A DNA stretch of 64,000 nt from positions 1 to 64,000 of the forward strand of contig CAZGYG010000003.1 in the NCBI GenBank assembly GCA_964530335.1, in the 5' to 3' direction. The translations under genes and the position numbers were made by a program. The stretch's first letter is position 1; each line of letters begins with the position of its first letter. This document shows, in pieces, positions 49,336 to 58,267 of the stretch. The DNA comes from VGDP01 sp964530335. Its GTDB lineage: Bacteria; Pseudomonadota; Alphaproteobacteria; SP197. Below the pieces are notes generated by a model. The model did not search any database and had not been told where the DNA came from. It saw only the letters and a program-made list of their open reading frames with translations.

Positions 49336-51999
49336 ATGGAACCAAGTATCCTTCGGTATATTTTCCGATTTTCAAAACGACAGCAAATACAAATTGTTAT
49401 CATAACGGCAATCTCCCTGCCGTTCTATTATGCGTCCCTCGATGTTCCCAAGCTCATCGTAAATAATGCGTTAGACGGTGGCCCACAGGATTTCCCAAAA
49501 CCCTTCTCGGTGCTTGGGTATAACCTGATTGGTCTCGAGCAGGTGCCGCTGCTTTATGCGTTCTGCGCCCTGTTCCTGGTTCTCGTTTTGATCAACGGCG
49601 CCTTCAAGTACTACATCAACGTCCAGAAGGGCATCCTGGGCGAGCGGATGCTGCGCCGGCTGCGCTTCCAGCTGCTCGCGCGCGTGCTGCGCTTCCCGCT
49701 GCCGCACTTCCGCCGGGTCAGTTCGGGCGAGATCATCCCGATGATCACCTCCGAGGTCGAGCCGCTCGGTGGCTACATCGGCGATGCCATCGTCCAGCCG
49801 CTCTACCAGGGCGGGCTGCTGCTGACCGCGATCTTCTTCATCTTCGCCCAGGACCTCTACATGGGCATCGCGGCCATCGCGCTCTACCCCGTGCAGGGCT
49901 ATCTCATCCCCAAGCTGCAGCGCCGCGTCAACCTGCTCGGCAAGGAACGGGTACGCGAGGTGCGCAAGCTCTCCGAGCGCATCGCCGAGGCGACGGCGGT
50001 CGCCCAAGAGGTCCATGGCCACGACGCGGCGCGCTACGAGCTCGCGGACTTCGCCGTGCGCTTCGGGCGCATCTACCACATCCGCAACCGCATCTTCATC
50101 CTCAAGTTCCTCGCCAAGTTCCTCAACAACTTCATCTCCCAATTGACGCCGTTCCTGTTCTTCTCGATCGGCGGCTACTTCGTCATCCAGGGCGGGCTCT
50201 CGCTCGGCGCGCTGGTCGCCGTGCTCGCCGCCTACAAGGACCTGCCAGGCCCGTGGAAGGAGCTGCTGGACTACTACCAGATCAAGGAGGACTCCCGGAT
50301 CAAGTACGAGCAGGTGGTCAGCCAGTTCGATCCGCCGGGCATGCGCGACGAGGCGCTCGTCGGCGGCGACCGCGACGATCCGCCGCCGCTCGCCGGTGCC
50401 CTCGAGGTCGCCAACCTCGGCCTCGCCGATGACGGCGACCAGATCCTCGAGAACGTCAGCCTCAAGGCGCCGCTCGGCTCGCGGCTCGCCCTGGTCGGGG
50501 ACTCGGCCAGCGGCAAGACCGAGCTCACGCTGCTGCTGGCCCGGCTGCTCGATCCGTCCAAGGGTCGCGTCGTCGTGGGCGGCGTCGACCTCAAGGACGC
50601 GCCCGAGGCCCTGACCGGGCGGCGCATCGCCTACGTCGGCCCGACCACCAGCCTGCTGTCGGCGCCCCTCTTCGACAACCTGACCTACGGGCTCAAGCAC
50701 CGCCCGCTCAAGGAGGTCGAGTACCTGGCGCCGACCGCGGTCCAGCAGCGCCGCCGCGACATCGTCGAGGCGGAGAAATCGGGCAACGCGCCCGACGACA
50801 TCAACGCCGATTGGATCGATTACGCGGCGGCGGGCGTGACGCCCGAACGGCTGGTCGGCAGCATTGTCGCTGCCCTCGACGTCGCCGACATGACCGGCGA
50901 CGTCTACCAGTACGGGCTGCGCGGTACGCTCGACCCGGTGCTGCGCCCGGACGCGGCCAGGCGGGTGCTCGACGCCCGCGCCGCTCTGCCCGACCTGCTG
51001 GCCGATGCCGGGGTCGCCGACCTGGTCGAACCGTTCCACCCCGAACGCTACAACTCGAACGCCACCCTCGCCGAGAACCTGCTGTTCGGCACGCCGCGCG
51101 GCGATACGTTCGCCTTCGATCGGCTGGCCGGCAACGCTTACGTGCGCAAGGTGCTCGACGACACCGGCCTGACCGGCGATCTGCTCGTCATGGGCTACGA
51201 GGTGGCGCAGACGATGATCGAGCTGTTCGCCGATCTGCCGCCCGAGCACGAGTACTTCGCCCAGTTCAGCTTCATCCGGCTCGAGGACCTGCCGGACTTC
51301 CAGGCGATCGTGCGCAAGGCCGAGCCCGAACACCTGGACCGGCTTGCCGAGGGCGATCGGCTCAAGCTGCTGTCGCTGCCGTTCCAGCTCGTGCCGGCGC
51401 GCCACCGGCTGGGCAATATCGATGACGCGATGCGCGAACGGCTGCTGGTCGCGCGCCGCGCCTTCGCCGCCGGGCTGTCGGCCGCCGATCGCGGCGCCGT
51501 CGCCCTGTTCGACCCCGGCGCTTACAACGCGCACGCCTCGCTGCAGGACAACATCCTGTTCGGCAAGCAGGTCTACGGCAAGGCGCACGCCGCCCAGAAG
51601 ATCGGCGATCTGATCTCGGATCTGGTCGCGACGTTCGGCCTGCGCGAGATCATCATCGAGGCGGGGCTTGACTATCCGGCCGGCATCGGCGGCACGCGCC
51701 TGACCCAGAGCCAGCGCCAGAAGCTGGCCATCGCGCGCGCTGTGCTCAAGCGCCCGGACGTGCTCATCCTCGGCGAGGCGACGGCGACGCTCGACGGCCC
51801 GGCCCAGGCGAACATCATGGCCAACTTGTTCAAGGCCTTCGAAGGGCGCACCTTGATCTGGGCGCTGCACCGGGCCAGCCTGGCCAAGGCGTTCGACCAG
51901 ATCGTCGTGCTCAAGGGCGGCCGGGTCGTCCAGCACGGCACGTACGTGGAGCTTGCCGCCGCGCCCGGCGTCCTCGCCGACCTGGTGGCGGCCGAATAG
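49336..51999 (+). CDS. ABC exporter (fused permease-ATPase) with inserted and degenerate ATPase domain
   Basis: An 887-residue half-transporter. Permease helices span about residues 1-300. The ATPase has Walker A VGDSASGKT (about 388-396) but the signature (RLTQSQRQKLAIARAV, 788 onward), Walker B-like VLILGEA (809-815, Gly for the usual Asp) and H-loop His845 come almost 400 residues later; normal spacing is about 100. The insert repeats an ENILFG-like motif three times (FDNLTYG at 446, AENLLFG at 578, QDNILFG at 737). The first 60 codons are AT-rich. Probably exports a glycan-linked or lipid substrate of the divergent locus. Confidence 0.88.
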   Translation: MEPSILRYIFRFSKRQQIQIVIITAISLPFYYASLDVPKLIVNNALDGGPQDFPKPFSVLGYNLIGLEQVPLLYAFCALFLVLVLINGAFKYYINVQKGILGERMLRRLRFQLLARVLRFPLPHFRRVSSGEIIPMITSEVEPLGGYIGDAIVQPLYQGGLLLTAIFFIFAQDLYMGIAAIALYPVQGYLIPKLQRRVNLLGKERVREVRKLSERIAEATAVAQEVHGHDAARYELADFAVRFGRIYHIRNRIFILKFLAKFLNNFISQLTPFLFFSIGGYFVIQGGLSLGALVAVLAAYKDLPGPWKELLDYYQIKEDSRIKYEQVVSQFDPPGMRDEALVGGDRDDPPPLAGALEVANLGLADDGDQILENVSLKAPLGSRLALVGDSASGKTELTLLLARLLDPSKGRVVVGGVDLKDAPEALTGRRIAYVGPTTSLLSAPLFDNLTYGLKHRPLKEVEYLAPTAVQQRRRDIVEAEKSGNAPDDINADWIDYAAAGVTPERLVGSIVAALDVADMTGDVYQYGLRGTLDPVLRPDAARRVLDARAALPDLLADAGVADLVEPFHPERYNSNATLAENLLFGTPRGDTFAFDRLAGNAYVRKVLDDTGLTGDLLVMGYEVAQTMIELFADLPPEHEYFAQFSFIRLEDLPDFQAIVRKAEPEHLDRLAEGDRLKLLSLPFQLVPARHRLGNIDDAMRERLLVARRAFAAGLSAADRGAVALFDPGAYNAHASLQDNILFGKQVYGKAHAAQKIGDLISDLVATFGLREIIIEAGLDYPAGIGGTRLTQSQRQKLAIARAVLKRPDVLILGEATATLDGPAQANIMANLFKAFEGRTLIWALHRASLAKAFDQIVVLKGGRVVQHGTYVELAAAPGVLADLVAAE

Positions 52000-52028
52000 C
52001 CGCGACAGAACGTGAAGGAGACCTGACC

Positions 52029-52487
52029 ATGAGCTTGCACGAGGACGTCGACGCGCTGCGGGCGATCCCGCTGTTCGCCAAGGTCGAGTCGAGCAAGCTC
52101 AAGCTGCTCGCCTTCACGAGCGAACGGTTGTCGTTCAACGCGGACCAGGAGCTGTTCCACCAGGGCGATCCCGGCGACGCGCTCTACATCATCCTGGACG
52201 GCGAGGCCGAGGTGCTGGTCGACACGCCGGGCGGGCCGATCCACGTGGCGACCGTGGGCCGGCACGGCTTCTTCGGCGACATCGCCATCCTGTGCGACGT
52301 GCCGCGCACCGCCACGGTCAAGGCGACCCAGCCCCTGACCACGCTCCGCATCAGCAAGGATCTGTTCTTCCAGCTTGTCACCCAGTTCCCGCAGATCTCG
52401 ATCGAGATCATGCGCGAGCTCGCGCACAGGCTGGAACGGACTACCCGCGCCTACCGCGAAGCCGTCGCCAAGGCCCAGGCGCGTTAG
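52029..52487 (+). CDS. Stand-alone cyclic-nucleotide-binding domain protein
   Basis: A 152-residue Crp/Fnr-type nucleotide-binding domain without a DNA-binding region. Signature segments: ELFHQGDPGDALYIILDGEAEVLV, VGRHGFFGDIAILCDVPRTATVKA (phosphate cassette with Arg). It follows the ABC exporter by 29 bp with GAAGGAG before the ATG, so it may regulate the exporter post-translationally. The ligand (cAMP or cGMP) is not shown. Confidence 0.88.
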   Translation: MSLHEDVDALRAIPLFAKVESSKLKLLAFTSERLSFNADQELFHQGDPGDALYIILDGEAEVLVDTPGGPIHVATVGRHGFFGDIAILCDVPRTATVKATQPLTTLRISKDLFFQLVTQFPQISIEIMRELAHRLERTTRAYREAVAKAQAR

Positions 52488-53269
52488 CGCCCGGTGAACG
52501 TGGGCCGGCGCTTGGCGGCGAAGGCGCGGAGCCCTTCCTTCACGTCCTCGGAGGCGAAGCACGCGAGGGTTTCGCTCTTGAGCCATCCGGCATCCAGCTC
52601 GCCCAGCTCGATCTCGCCGAGCGCCCGCTTCATCGCCCGCACCGCCCTGGGCGCCAACCCGGCGATGGTCTCGGCCAGAGTTTTTGTCGTCGCGGCCAGC
52701 GCCTCGGCGGGCACCACCCGGTCGAGGTAGCCGGCGCGCCACAGTTCGTCGGCCTCCAGCACCTCGTCGCCCAGCAGCAGACGGCGCGCCGCGTTGGCCG
52801 AAAGCCGGGTCGCGAAGCGGCGCAGGCCGCTCTCGTGCAGCACCACGCCGAGACGCGCCGGCGGCATGCCCAGCCGCATCCCCGCCACGCCGATCCGGAG
52901 GTCGCACGCGAGCGCCAGATCGCCGGCGGCGCCGAACACCAGGCCGTTGAGCGCGGCGACGGTCGGCACGGCGAAGGCCGCGACCCGGTCGATCAGCGCC
53001 TCGACCGGGTTGTCGCGCCAGTCGGTCGCCAGGATGTCGCCGAGGTCGATGCCGGCGCAGAACGCCTTGGTTCCGGCACCGGTCAGCACCAGGACCCGCG
53101 CGTCGTGGGCGACGACCCGGTCGAGCGCGTCGTGGAACGCGGGCAGATCGCCGATGCCGAGCACGTTGTGCCGATCCGGCCGGTCGAGCGTGATCCGGGC
53201 GATCGGGCCTTCGAGCGCGAGCCGGATCGGGCCGGTCACGGCCGTCCTCGCTGCGCGACGCCCGGCCAT
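52484..53269 (-). CDS. Enoyl-CoA hydratase/isomerase family protein
   Basis: A 261-residue crotonase-fold protein. Active-site areas are AFCAGIDLGDI (oxyanion hole) and NGLVFGAAGDLALACDLRI. The usual catalytic Glu pair is not obvious: the second Glu position falls in RLGMPPARLGVVLHESGLR. Function: hydration or isomerisation of acyl-CoA. Coupled to the nucleotidyltransferase upstream (TGATG). It tail-overlaps the convergent nucleotide-binding gene by 4 bp. Confidence 0.85.
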   Translation of the reverse strand: MAGRRAARTAVTGPIRLALEGPIARITLDRPDRHNVLGIGDLPAFHDALDRVVAHDARVLVLTGAGTKAFCAGIDLGDILATDWRDNPVEALIDRVAAFAVPTVAALNGLVFGAAGDLALACDLRIGVAGMRLGMPPARLGVVLHESGLRRFATRLSANAARRLLLGDEVLEADELWRAGYLDRVVPAEALAATTKTLAETIAGLAPRAVRAMKRALGEIELGELDAGWLKSETLACFASEDVKEGLRAFAAKRRPTFTGR

Positions 53270-54072
53270 CAGGTCGCCCCGCCGGCCCGGGCCGCCAGCA
53301 CCCTCTCGGCCAGCGCCAGGTCCTCGGGCTTGTCGACGTCGATCGCGGCCTCGGCCGAGGCGATCGGAACCAGCGCGATGTCGAGCCCGACCCGGCGCTC
53401 GAGCCGGCGCACCGCGCCCCGGCGCGTCAGCAGGCCAAGCGCGTAGGCGAGCCCGGTCAGCGGCCCGACCGTGGCCAGCAGCCGCATGGGATGTTTGCGG
53501 TGGCGCTCGAGCCGTTGCCAGAACCGGGCGACGCGCCGCGAGCCGGGCGTCATCAGCGCGAACAGGTTGGTGCCCTTGATGTCGCCGTCGCGAAAGCGCA
53601 GGAACGTGCGCCGGGCGTCGGGGAAGGCCCGGCGCACGAGGTCGGCCTCGACGATGCCGACCGCGGCGTCCACGCCCTTCGGCACGGCGTTCCAGAACGC
53701 CGCGACCAGCGCCGGGGTCAGCAAGGCGTGGTCCGCCGTCGTCACCAGCAGCGGCGGGGACAACGCGTCGAACGCGGCCTCGACGCTGGCGGCGGCGCTG
53801 GCGCGGCTGGCCAGCGCCTCGAGCCGCCCGGCCTCGACCTCGCGCGCCAGCGCTGGGCATTGGGCGAGCACCGCGGCCCGGTCGATGCTGACCACGATCC
53901 GCCCGACGCAGCCGCTCGCCCTGAGCGCCTCGACCACGCGCTGGAGCATGGGCACGCCGGCCACCGGCACCAGCGCCTTGTGGCCGACGCCCGCGGCCAG
54001 CGCGACCGGATCCTCGGGGCGGCCCGCGGCCAGCACCAGCGCGGTCGGCAGTTCGTCGGACGCCGTCGTCAT
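53269..54072 (-). CDS. NTP-transferase domain protein (MobA-like)
   Basis: A 267-residue sugar-nucleotidyltransferase-like protein: ALVLAAGRPEDP then GHKALVPVAGVPMLQRVVEAL, with later PLLVTTADHALLTPALV (metal Asp) and VEADLVRRAFP. The G-x-G-x-R/K element is altered. It would activate a phospho-head group with CTP or GTP. Start ATG overlaps the GNAT gene stop (ATGA). Neighbouring lipid genes suggest a CDP-activated head group. Confidence 0.85.
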   Translation of the reverse strand: MTTASDELPTALVLAAGRPEDPVALAAGVGHKALVPVAGVPMLQRVVEALRASGCVGRIVVSIDRAAVLAQCPALAREVEAGRLEALASRASAAASVEAAFDALSPPLLVTTADHALLTPALVAAFWNAVPKGVDAAVGIVEADLVRRAFPDARRTFLRFRDGDIKGTNLFALMTPGSRRVARFWQRLERHRKHPMRLLATVGPLTGLAYALGLLTRRGAVRRLERRVGLDIALVPIASAEAAIDVDKPEDLALAERVLAARAGGAT

Positions 54073-55199
54073 GCCAGCGCTTTCGCGTAGATGCGGTACG
54101 TCCTGTAGACGCGACCGCCGACCGATTCGACCATGTGGCGCACCGGCATGTTGTCCTCGAGCAGCCACGAAAGTTCCGCGCGCGTGTAGCCCTTGGCGCT
54201 CGCCCGGCGCCGCACCGCGTCGATCGCCAGGAACGCGACCGCCGCGCCGGCCATGGACCCGGCCAGGTCGGGGCGCACGCCCATCAGCGGCACGCGCAGG
54301 CTCGTGACCCCACGCACCTTGAGCCGCCACACGAGCTTGAGCCAACCGAACGGCAGCAAACGCCCGCCGAGGTCGGCGATCGCCGCGTTCAGATTGGGCA
54401 GGGCCACGGCGAAGCCGGCGAGCCGGCCATCGAGCTCGACCAGCGCGACCAGGGCCGGGTCGATCAAGGGCTTCATGGCCTTGGCCATGTGCGCCATCTC
54501 CTCGGCGGTCAGAGGCAGCGCGCCCCAGTTGCCGGCCCAGGCCTCGTTGTAGAGCGCGAGGGCGGCGCCCACGTCCCGGGCGTAAGTGCGAGGATCGAGC
54601 GCGCGCACGGTGATGCGGCCCGAGTCGCGCTCGACGATGCGCCGGACCGCCTCGGGCAGCGGCTGGGCCAGGTCGTAGACGTAGGCCAGCAGGTCCTTGG
54701 CCTTGGCGTAGCCGCACGCCTCCAGGTAGCGGCCGTAGCTCGGCGGCGCGTGGCCCATCATGACCATGGGCGGGGTGTCGAAGCCCTCGACCAGAAGCCC
54801 GGATTCCTCGTTGATCGACAGGTTGAACGGGCCGAGCACGCGCTTCATGCCGCGCCCGGCGAGCCAGGCCTCGGCGGCGGCGGTCAGCGCGCGGAAGACG
54901 TCCTCGTCGGCGCCCTCGATCAATCCGAAGTGCCCGGTGGCGTCGCCGTATTTCTCGAGGTGGAGCCGGTCGATCTGGGCGCTGATGCGCCCGACCGCTC
55001 GCCCGCCCCGCCGGGCCAGCCACAACCGTGCCTCGGCGTGGCGGAAATAGGGGTTTTTCCCCGGGTCGAGCGCCTCGCGCCGCTCCACGATCAGCGGCGG
55101 CACGAAGCAGGCGTCGCCGCCTTGAAGCCCGTGGGCCACGCGGATGAAGGCGGTCAGGTCGGCGCCGCCCGCGATCGGCGCGACGCTCAACTCGGCCAA
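54069..55199 (-). CDS. Large GNAT-like acyltransferase (ceramide-synthase-like candidate)
   Basis: About 376 residues if translation begins at TTG 55199; a TTG at 55190 or a CTG overlapping the upstream stop are other options. The family opens with AFIRVAHGLQGGDACFVPPL and NPYFRHAEARLWLARRGG, then RISAQIDRLHLEKYGD, FGLIEGADED and GPFNLSINEESGLLVEGFDTPP: the long alphaproteobacterial acyltransferase family annotated GNAT. As I recall, the bacterial ceramide synthase of Caulobacter is of this acyltransferase type, so it could N-acylate a sphingoid base. Function is inference. Confidence 0.75.
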   Translation of the reverse strand: MAELSVAPIAGGADLTAFIRVAHGLQGGDACFVPPLIVERREALDPGKNPYFRHAEARLWLARRGGRAVGRISAQIDRLHLEKYGDATGHFGLIEGADEDVFRALTAAAEAWLAGRGMKRVLGPFNLSINEESGLLVEGFDTPPMVMMGHAPPSYGRYLEACGYAKAKDLLAYVYDLAQPLPEAVRRIVERDSGRITVRALDPRTYARDVGAALALYNEAWAGNWGALPLTAEEMAHMAKAMKPLIDPALVALVELDGRLAGFAVALPNLNAAIADLGGRLLPFGWLKLVWRLKVRGVTSLRVPLMGVRPDLAGSMAGAAVAFLAIDAVRRRASAKGYTRAELSWLLEDNMPVRHMVESVGGRVYRTYRIYAKALA

Positions 55200-55204
55200 G
55201 GGCT

Positions 55205-55975
55205 TCAGGGCTCGACGACCGCGTCGCGGTAGCGCGGCGGGCGCGCCAGCGGCGCCCGCCCCGACAGCCGGGCGACCCACGGGTAACGTTCGGCCTCGGC
55301 CTCGTCATAGCCCAGGTTGAAGGTGGTCGGGCTGCGCTCGCGCAGGGTCGTCGCGGCGTAGTACGTGCCGAACAGGCGGTCGGGCATGAAGCCGGTGATG
55401 CCGAAGTTGCCCTGCTCGTTGTGGAAGTGGTGCGCCAGGTGAAGCTGCTTGACCCGGGCGAGCCACGGGTTGCGCGGCTTGACGTTGAGGTGCTGGACGC
55501 AGTGGCAGAACTCGTAGCCGATCGTCGTCGCCAAGCCGACGGCGAGCGCCATCGCGGCTCCGGCGGCGCCGTCGACCAGCGCGCCGATCGGCGCCGTCGC
55601 CACCAGGATCGTCGGCAGCGTCGTCGACAACGCGCCGAACAGCACCTCGAGCCGGTGCGGGTCCTGGTGGTGGTCGAAGTGGATGCGCTTCCACAACCGC
55701 GCGGTTAGCGCCGAACGATAGAGATAGCGCCCGTGCAGCACGAAGCGGTGCAGCGCGTACCAGACGAACGGGTAAATGAAAAACGCGAGAACCCCGGCCA
55801 GGAAGGTCGCCGGGCCGTGGCCGGGCTCGAACCACGCGGCCCAGGCGCCGACGGCCGCCACGGTCAGCGCCGCGTACTCCAGCACCGCCGGGTACGTGGC
55901 GAAAACCCGTACCAGGTCGGCCACGGACATGCGGCCCAGGTCGTAGCCGTGGCCACGCCAGGATTTGGCGATCAT
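55205..55975 (-). CDS. Sterol desaturase/fatty acid hydroxylase family protein
   Basis: A 256-residue membrane di-iron enzyme. Histidine boxes are HRFVLHGRYLY, HFDHHQDPHR and HLAHHFHNEQGNFG, with several helices (FLAGVLAFFIYPFVWYALHRF). Oxygen-dependent hydroxylation or desaturation of a lipid chain. Start ATG at 55975. Six bp upstream of the acyltransferase. In a sphingolipid-like pathway it could hydroxylate the long-chain base or acyl chain. Confidence 0.88.
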   Translation of the reverse strand: MIAKSWRGHGYDLGRMSVADLVRVFATYPAVLEYAALTVAAVGAWAAWFEPGHGPATFLAGVLAFFIYPFVWYALHRFVLHGRYLYRSALTARLWKRIHFDHHQDPHRLEVLFGALSTTLPTILVATAPIGALVDGAAGAAMALAVGLATTIGYEFCHCVQHLNVKPRNPWLARVKQLHLAHHFHNEQGNFGITGFMPDRLFGTYYAATTLRERSPTTFNLGYDEAEAERYPWVARLSGRAPLARPPRYRDAVVEP

Positions 55976-56007
55976 GGGCGGGTCTCGGTCATGACGATGC
56001 CCACAGA

Positions 56008-57207
56008 TTAAGGTGCCTGCCGGGGCGCCGACAAGGGATCGGGTGGGCTTGCCATGTGCAGTGCGGTACGCACGCCATGCCACAGGGCGGTAAGCACCTG
56101 CCACGCCGCGATCGCGTGGAACGCCGCCCCGCCCCACCCGAGAAGAAGCCCGATCGTCAGAATCACCAGATTGACGTTGCGCCGCGCGATGACGGTGCGC
56201 ACCCGGGCGTCGAGCGGCGTCAGGCTGTGCAGGCCGCGCTTGAAGCGGGCCTTGGCGACCATCAGCACCAGCCGATCGACGACGTAGGCCGCGCACAGCA
56301 CGACGGCGGAGGCGACGATCGCGTCGTTCGCGCCCGCCCCTGAAAGCGCCCACGCCCACGCCGCGTACCACAACGGCGGGTGGACGATGTCGAGGCCGTG
56401 GTCGAGCACGTTGCCGAGCGGCGAATCCGTCAGCGTCAGCCGCGCGAGCTTGCCGTCGACCGAATCGAGCACGCTCATGGCGTAGGCCGCGGCCAGCCCC
56501 GGCAGCCAGTATCCGGCGGCGCACAGCGGCACCGTCGCGGCGGCCAGCACGATGCCGGCGACCGTCACCCAGTTGGGGTGCAGGCGCCGGGCGCTCGCCG
56601 CCAGCACCAGGCGCCAGACCAGCGGCGGGTAGACCCACTTGGTCAGGAAGTCGGTCGAGCCCTTGGTGTTCGCCAGGAACAGCGTGCGCTCGCAGCGCCG
56701 CCGCGCCGCCGCGTTGTCGAGCCGGTAGCCCCAAACCGGCACGTCGCGGCGCAGGTGGGCGACGAAGCTCGGCAGCGCGCTCGTGTCGAGCACGCGCACG
56801 CGCCCGGCCGCCTCGAGCCGGCCGAGCGCGTCCGCGAGATCGTTGGCCTCGGCGATCAAGCCGCTGTCCTCGGGCTCGATCAGTCCCACCAAGGCGCCAT
56901 CGGGGAAGCGGATGGCCCCGCCGGCGCCGAGCGCGGCCAGGGCCCGGTCATCGATGACGTCGCGCCCGTCCAGCGCCAGCACCGGTTCCCGGGCCGCGGC
57001 GAGATACCGTGCCAACCGTGGCCCCAACGGACCCGTCTCCGCGCCGTGGCGCACGGTCAGGCCCCGTGCCGCCGTCGCCGCGCCGCCGGAAACGAACACC
57101 TCGGTCGGCCGTGGGGCGAGGCGCGCGAGCGCACGCAAGGCGCGCTCGACCAGGTCCAGGCCGAACAGCCGTTCCGCCGGCGAGGTGGCATCGATCCACG
57201 CCTTCAT
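56008..57207 (-). CDS. Fused nucleotidyltransferase-like/CDP-alcohol phosphatidyltransferase, copy 1
   Basis: A 399-residue protein. The N-terminal 150 residues look like a degraded nucleotidyltransferase fold (VLALDGRDVIDDRALAAL). The C-terminal membrane domain has the CDP-alcohol phosphatidyltransferase motif D248-x2-D251-G-x2-A-R...G265-x3-D269-x3-D273 with DSVDGKLARLTLTDSPLG. Helices follow. The enzyme joins a CDP-activated head or diacyl group to an alcohol. Shares architecture with the gene at 60960, and with the IPCT/DIPP-synthase type as I recall it. Confidence 0.85.
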   Translation of the reverse strand: MKAWIDATSPAERLFGLDLVERALRALARLAPRPTEVFVSGGAATAARGLTVRHGAETGPLGPRLARYLAAAREPVLALDGRDVIDDRALAALGAGGAIRFPDGALVGLIEPEDSGLIAEANDLADALGRLEAAGRVRVLDTSALPSFVAHLRRDVPVWGYRLDNAAARRRCERTLFLANTKGSTDFLTKWVYPPLVWRLVLAASARRLHPNWVTVAGIVLAAATVPLCAAGYWLPGLAAAYAMSVLDSVDGKLARLTLTDSPLGNVLDHGLDIVHPPLWYAAWAWALSGAGANDAIVASAVVLCAAYVVDRLVLMVAKARFKRGLHSLTPLDARVRTVIARRNVNLVILTIGLLLGWGGAAFHAIAAWQVLTALWHGVRTALHMASPPDPLSAPRQAP

Positions 57208-57211
57208 GCCC

Positions 57212-58267
57212 TCAGCCTTCGGCGTGGACCAGGATCGCGCCGCCGACGCTGGCGAACACCAGGGCGGGCACCCAGGCCGCGAGCAGCGCGGGCAGCGCGC
57301 CGGCCTCGGCCAGGACCTGCACCAGGCCGTCGGCCACCAGATAACCGAACGCGATCGCGCCGCCGAACAGGAGGCCGCGCAGCGCGCCGGCGCGCCCGCG
57401 CACGCCGCGCGCGACCGGCGCCGCGATCAGGATCATCAGCGGCACCGCGAAGGGCGCGGCGAACTTCTCGTGCCATTGCACCCGGTAGAACGTGCGCGTG
57501 CGCGGGCCGAGCCGGGTCGCGGCGATGAGCTCGGCGAGCTCGGCCAGGCCGTAGGCCTCGGCCGGTTGCGCCAGGCCGGCGAAGTCGTCGGGCACGGCGC
57601 TGGTTGGCCAGGCGAGGCGCGCCGCGCGCGTCACGTCGCCGTCGGCCGTGACCCGCACCGCGTCGTGCAGCACCCAGCCGGCGGCGTGCTCGGCCGCGCG
57701 GGCGTCGGTGCGCGCGATGACCGCGCCGCTGGCGTCGCGCTCGATCACCAGTGGGGCGTTGAGCCAGGCGCCGTCGGGCGCGACGCCCGCGAAACTCACG
57801 ATACCGTCCTTGAGCCGCACCCAGACGCGGTCCTGGTCGTCGTCGGGCTCCGCCGTGCGCTCGAGCCAGACGCGCAGCGCCCGGTCGGCCGGCGGCGCTA
57901 CCAGCTCGCCCAGGGCGAAATGACCGAGCGCGATGACCAGCGCCACCGGCATCAGCCCGGCGAGCAGGCGGTAGTACGAACGGCCCGCGGCCTTCGCCGC
58001 GACGACCTCGAAGCTGGACCCCAGCCGGGCGAGCGCCAGCAGCGCGCCGACCAGCGCCGCGATCGGCACGAGTTGGAGCACGATCAGCGGCAGGCGGAAC
58101 CCGGCGTAGGTCGCGACCGCGCCGAGGCCGCCGTCGCCGCGCGCCGCCATGTCGGTCGCGTTCTCGAGCAGATCGAGCAGCTCGACGACGCCCGCGAAGC
58201 CGACCAGCGCGACGACGAACCGGCCGGCGAACAGGCGCGCCACGTAGCGGTCCAGCCGGCCGGTCAC
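57212..58267 (-). CDS. lptG: LptG-like permease (YjgP/YjgQ family)
   Basis: A 351-residue six-helix permease of the LptF/LptG family starting VTGRLDRYVARLFAGRF. The middle has a periplasmic beta-jellyroll; SSFEVVAAKAAGRSYYRLL is the coupling helix that meets LptB. The GTG overlaps the lptF stop as GTGA. Moves lipid to the Lpt bridge. Here it lies among lipid genes rather than next to lptD, so a dedicated lipid substrate is possible. Confidence 0.85.
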   Translation of the reverse strand: MTGRLDRYVARLFAGRFVVALVGFAGVVELLDLLENATDMAARGDGGLGAVATYAGFRLPLIVLQLVPIAALVGALLALARLGSSFEVVAAKAAGRSYYRLLAGLMPVALVIALGHFALGELVAPPADRALRVWLERTAEPDDDQDRVWVRLKDGIVSFAGVAPDGAWLNAPLVIERDASGAVIARTDARAAEHAAGWVLHDAVRVTADGDVTRAARLAWPTSAVPDDFAGLAQPAEAYGLAELAELIAATRLGPRTRTFYRVQWHEKFAAPFAVPLMILIAAPVARGVRGRAGALRGLLFGGAIAFGYLVADGLVQVLAEAGALPALLAAWVPALVFASVGGAILVHAEG

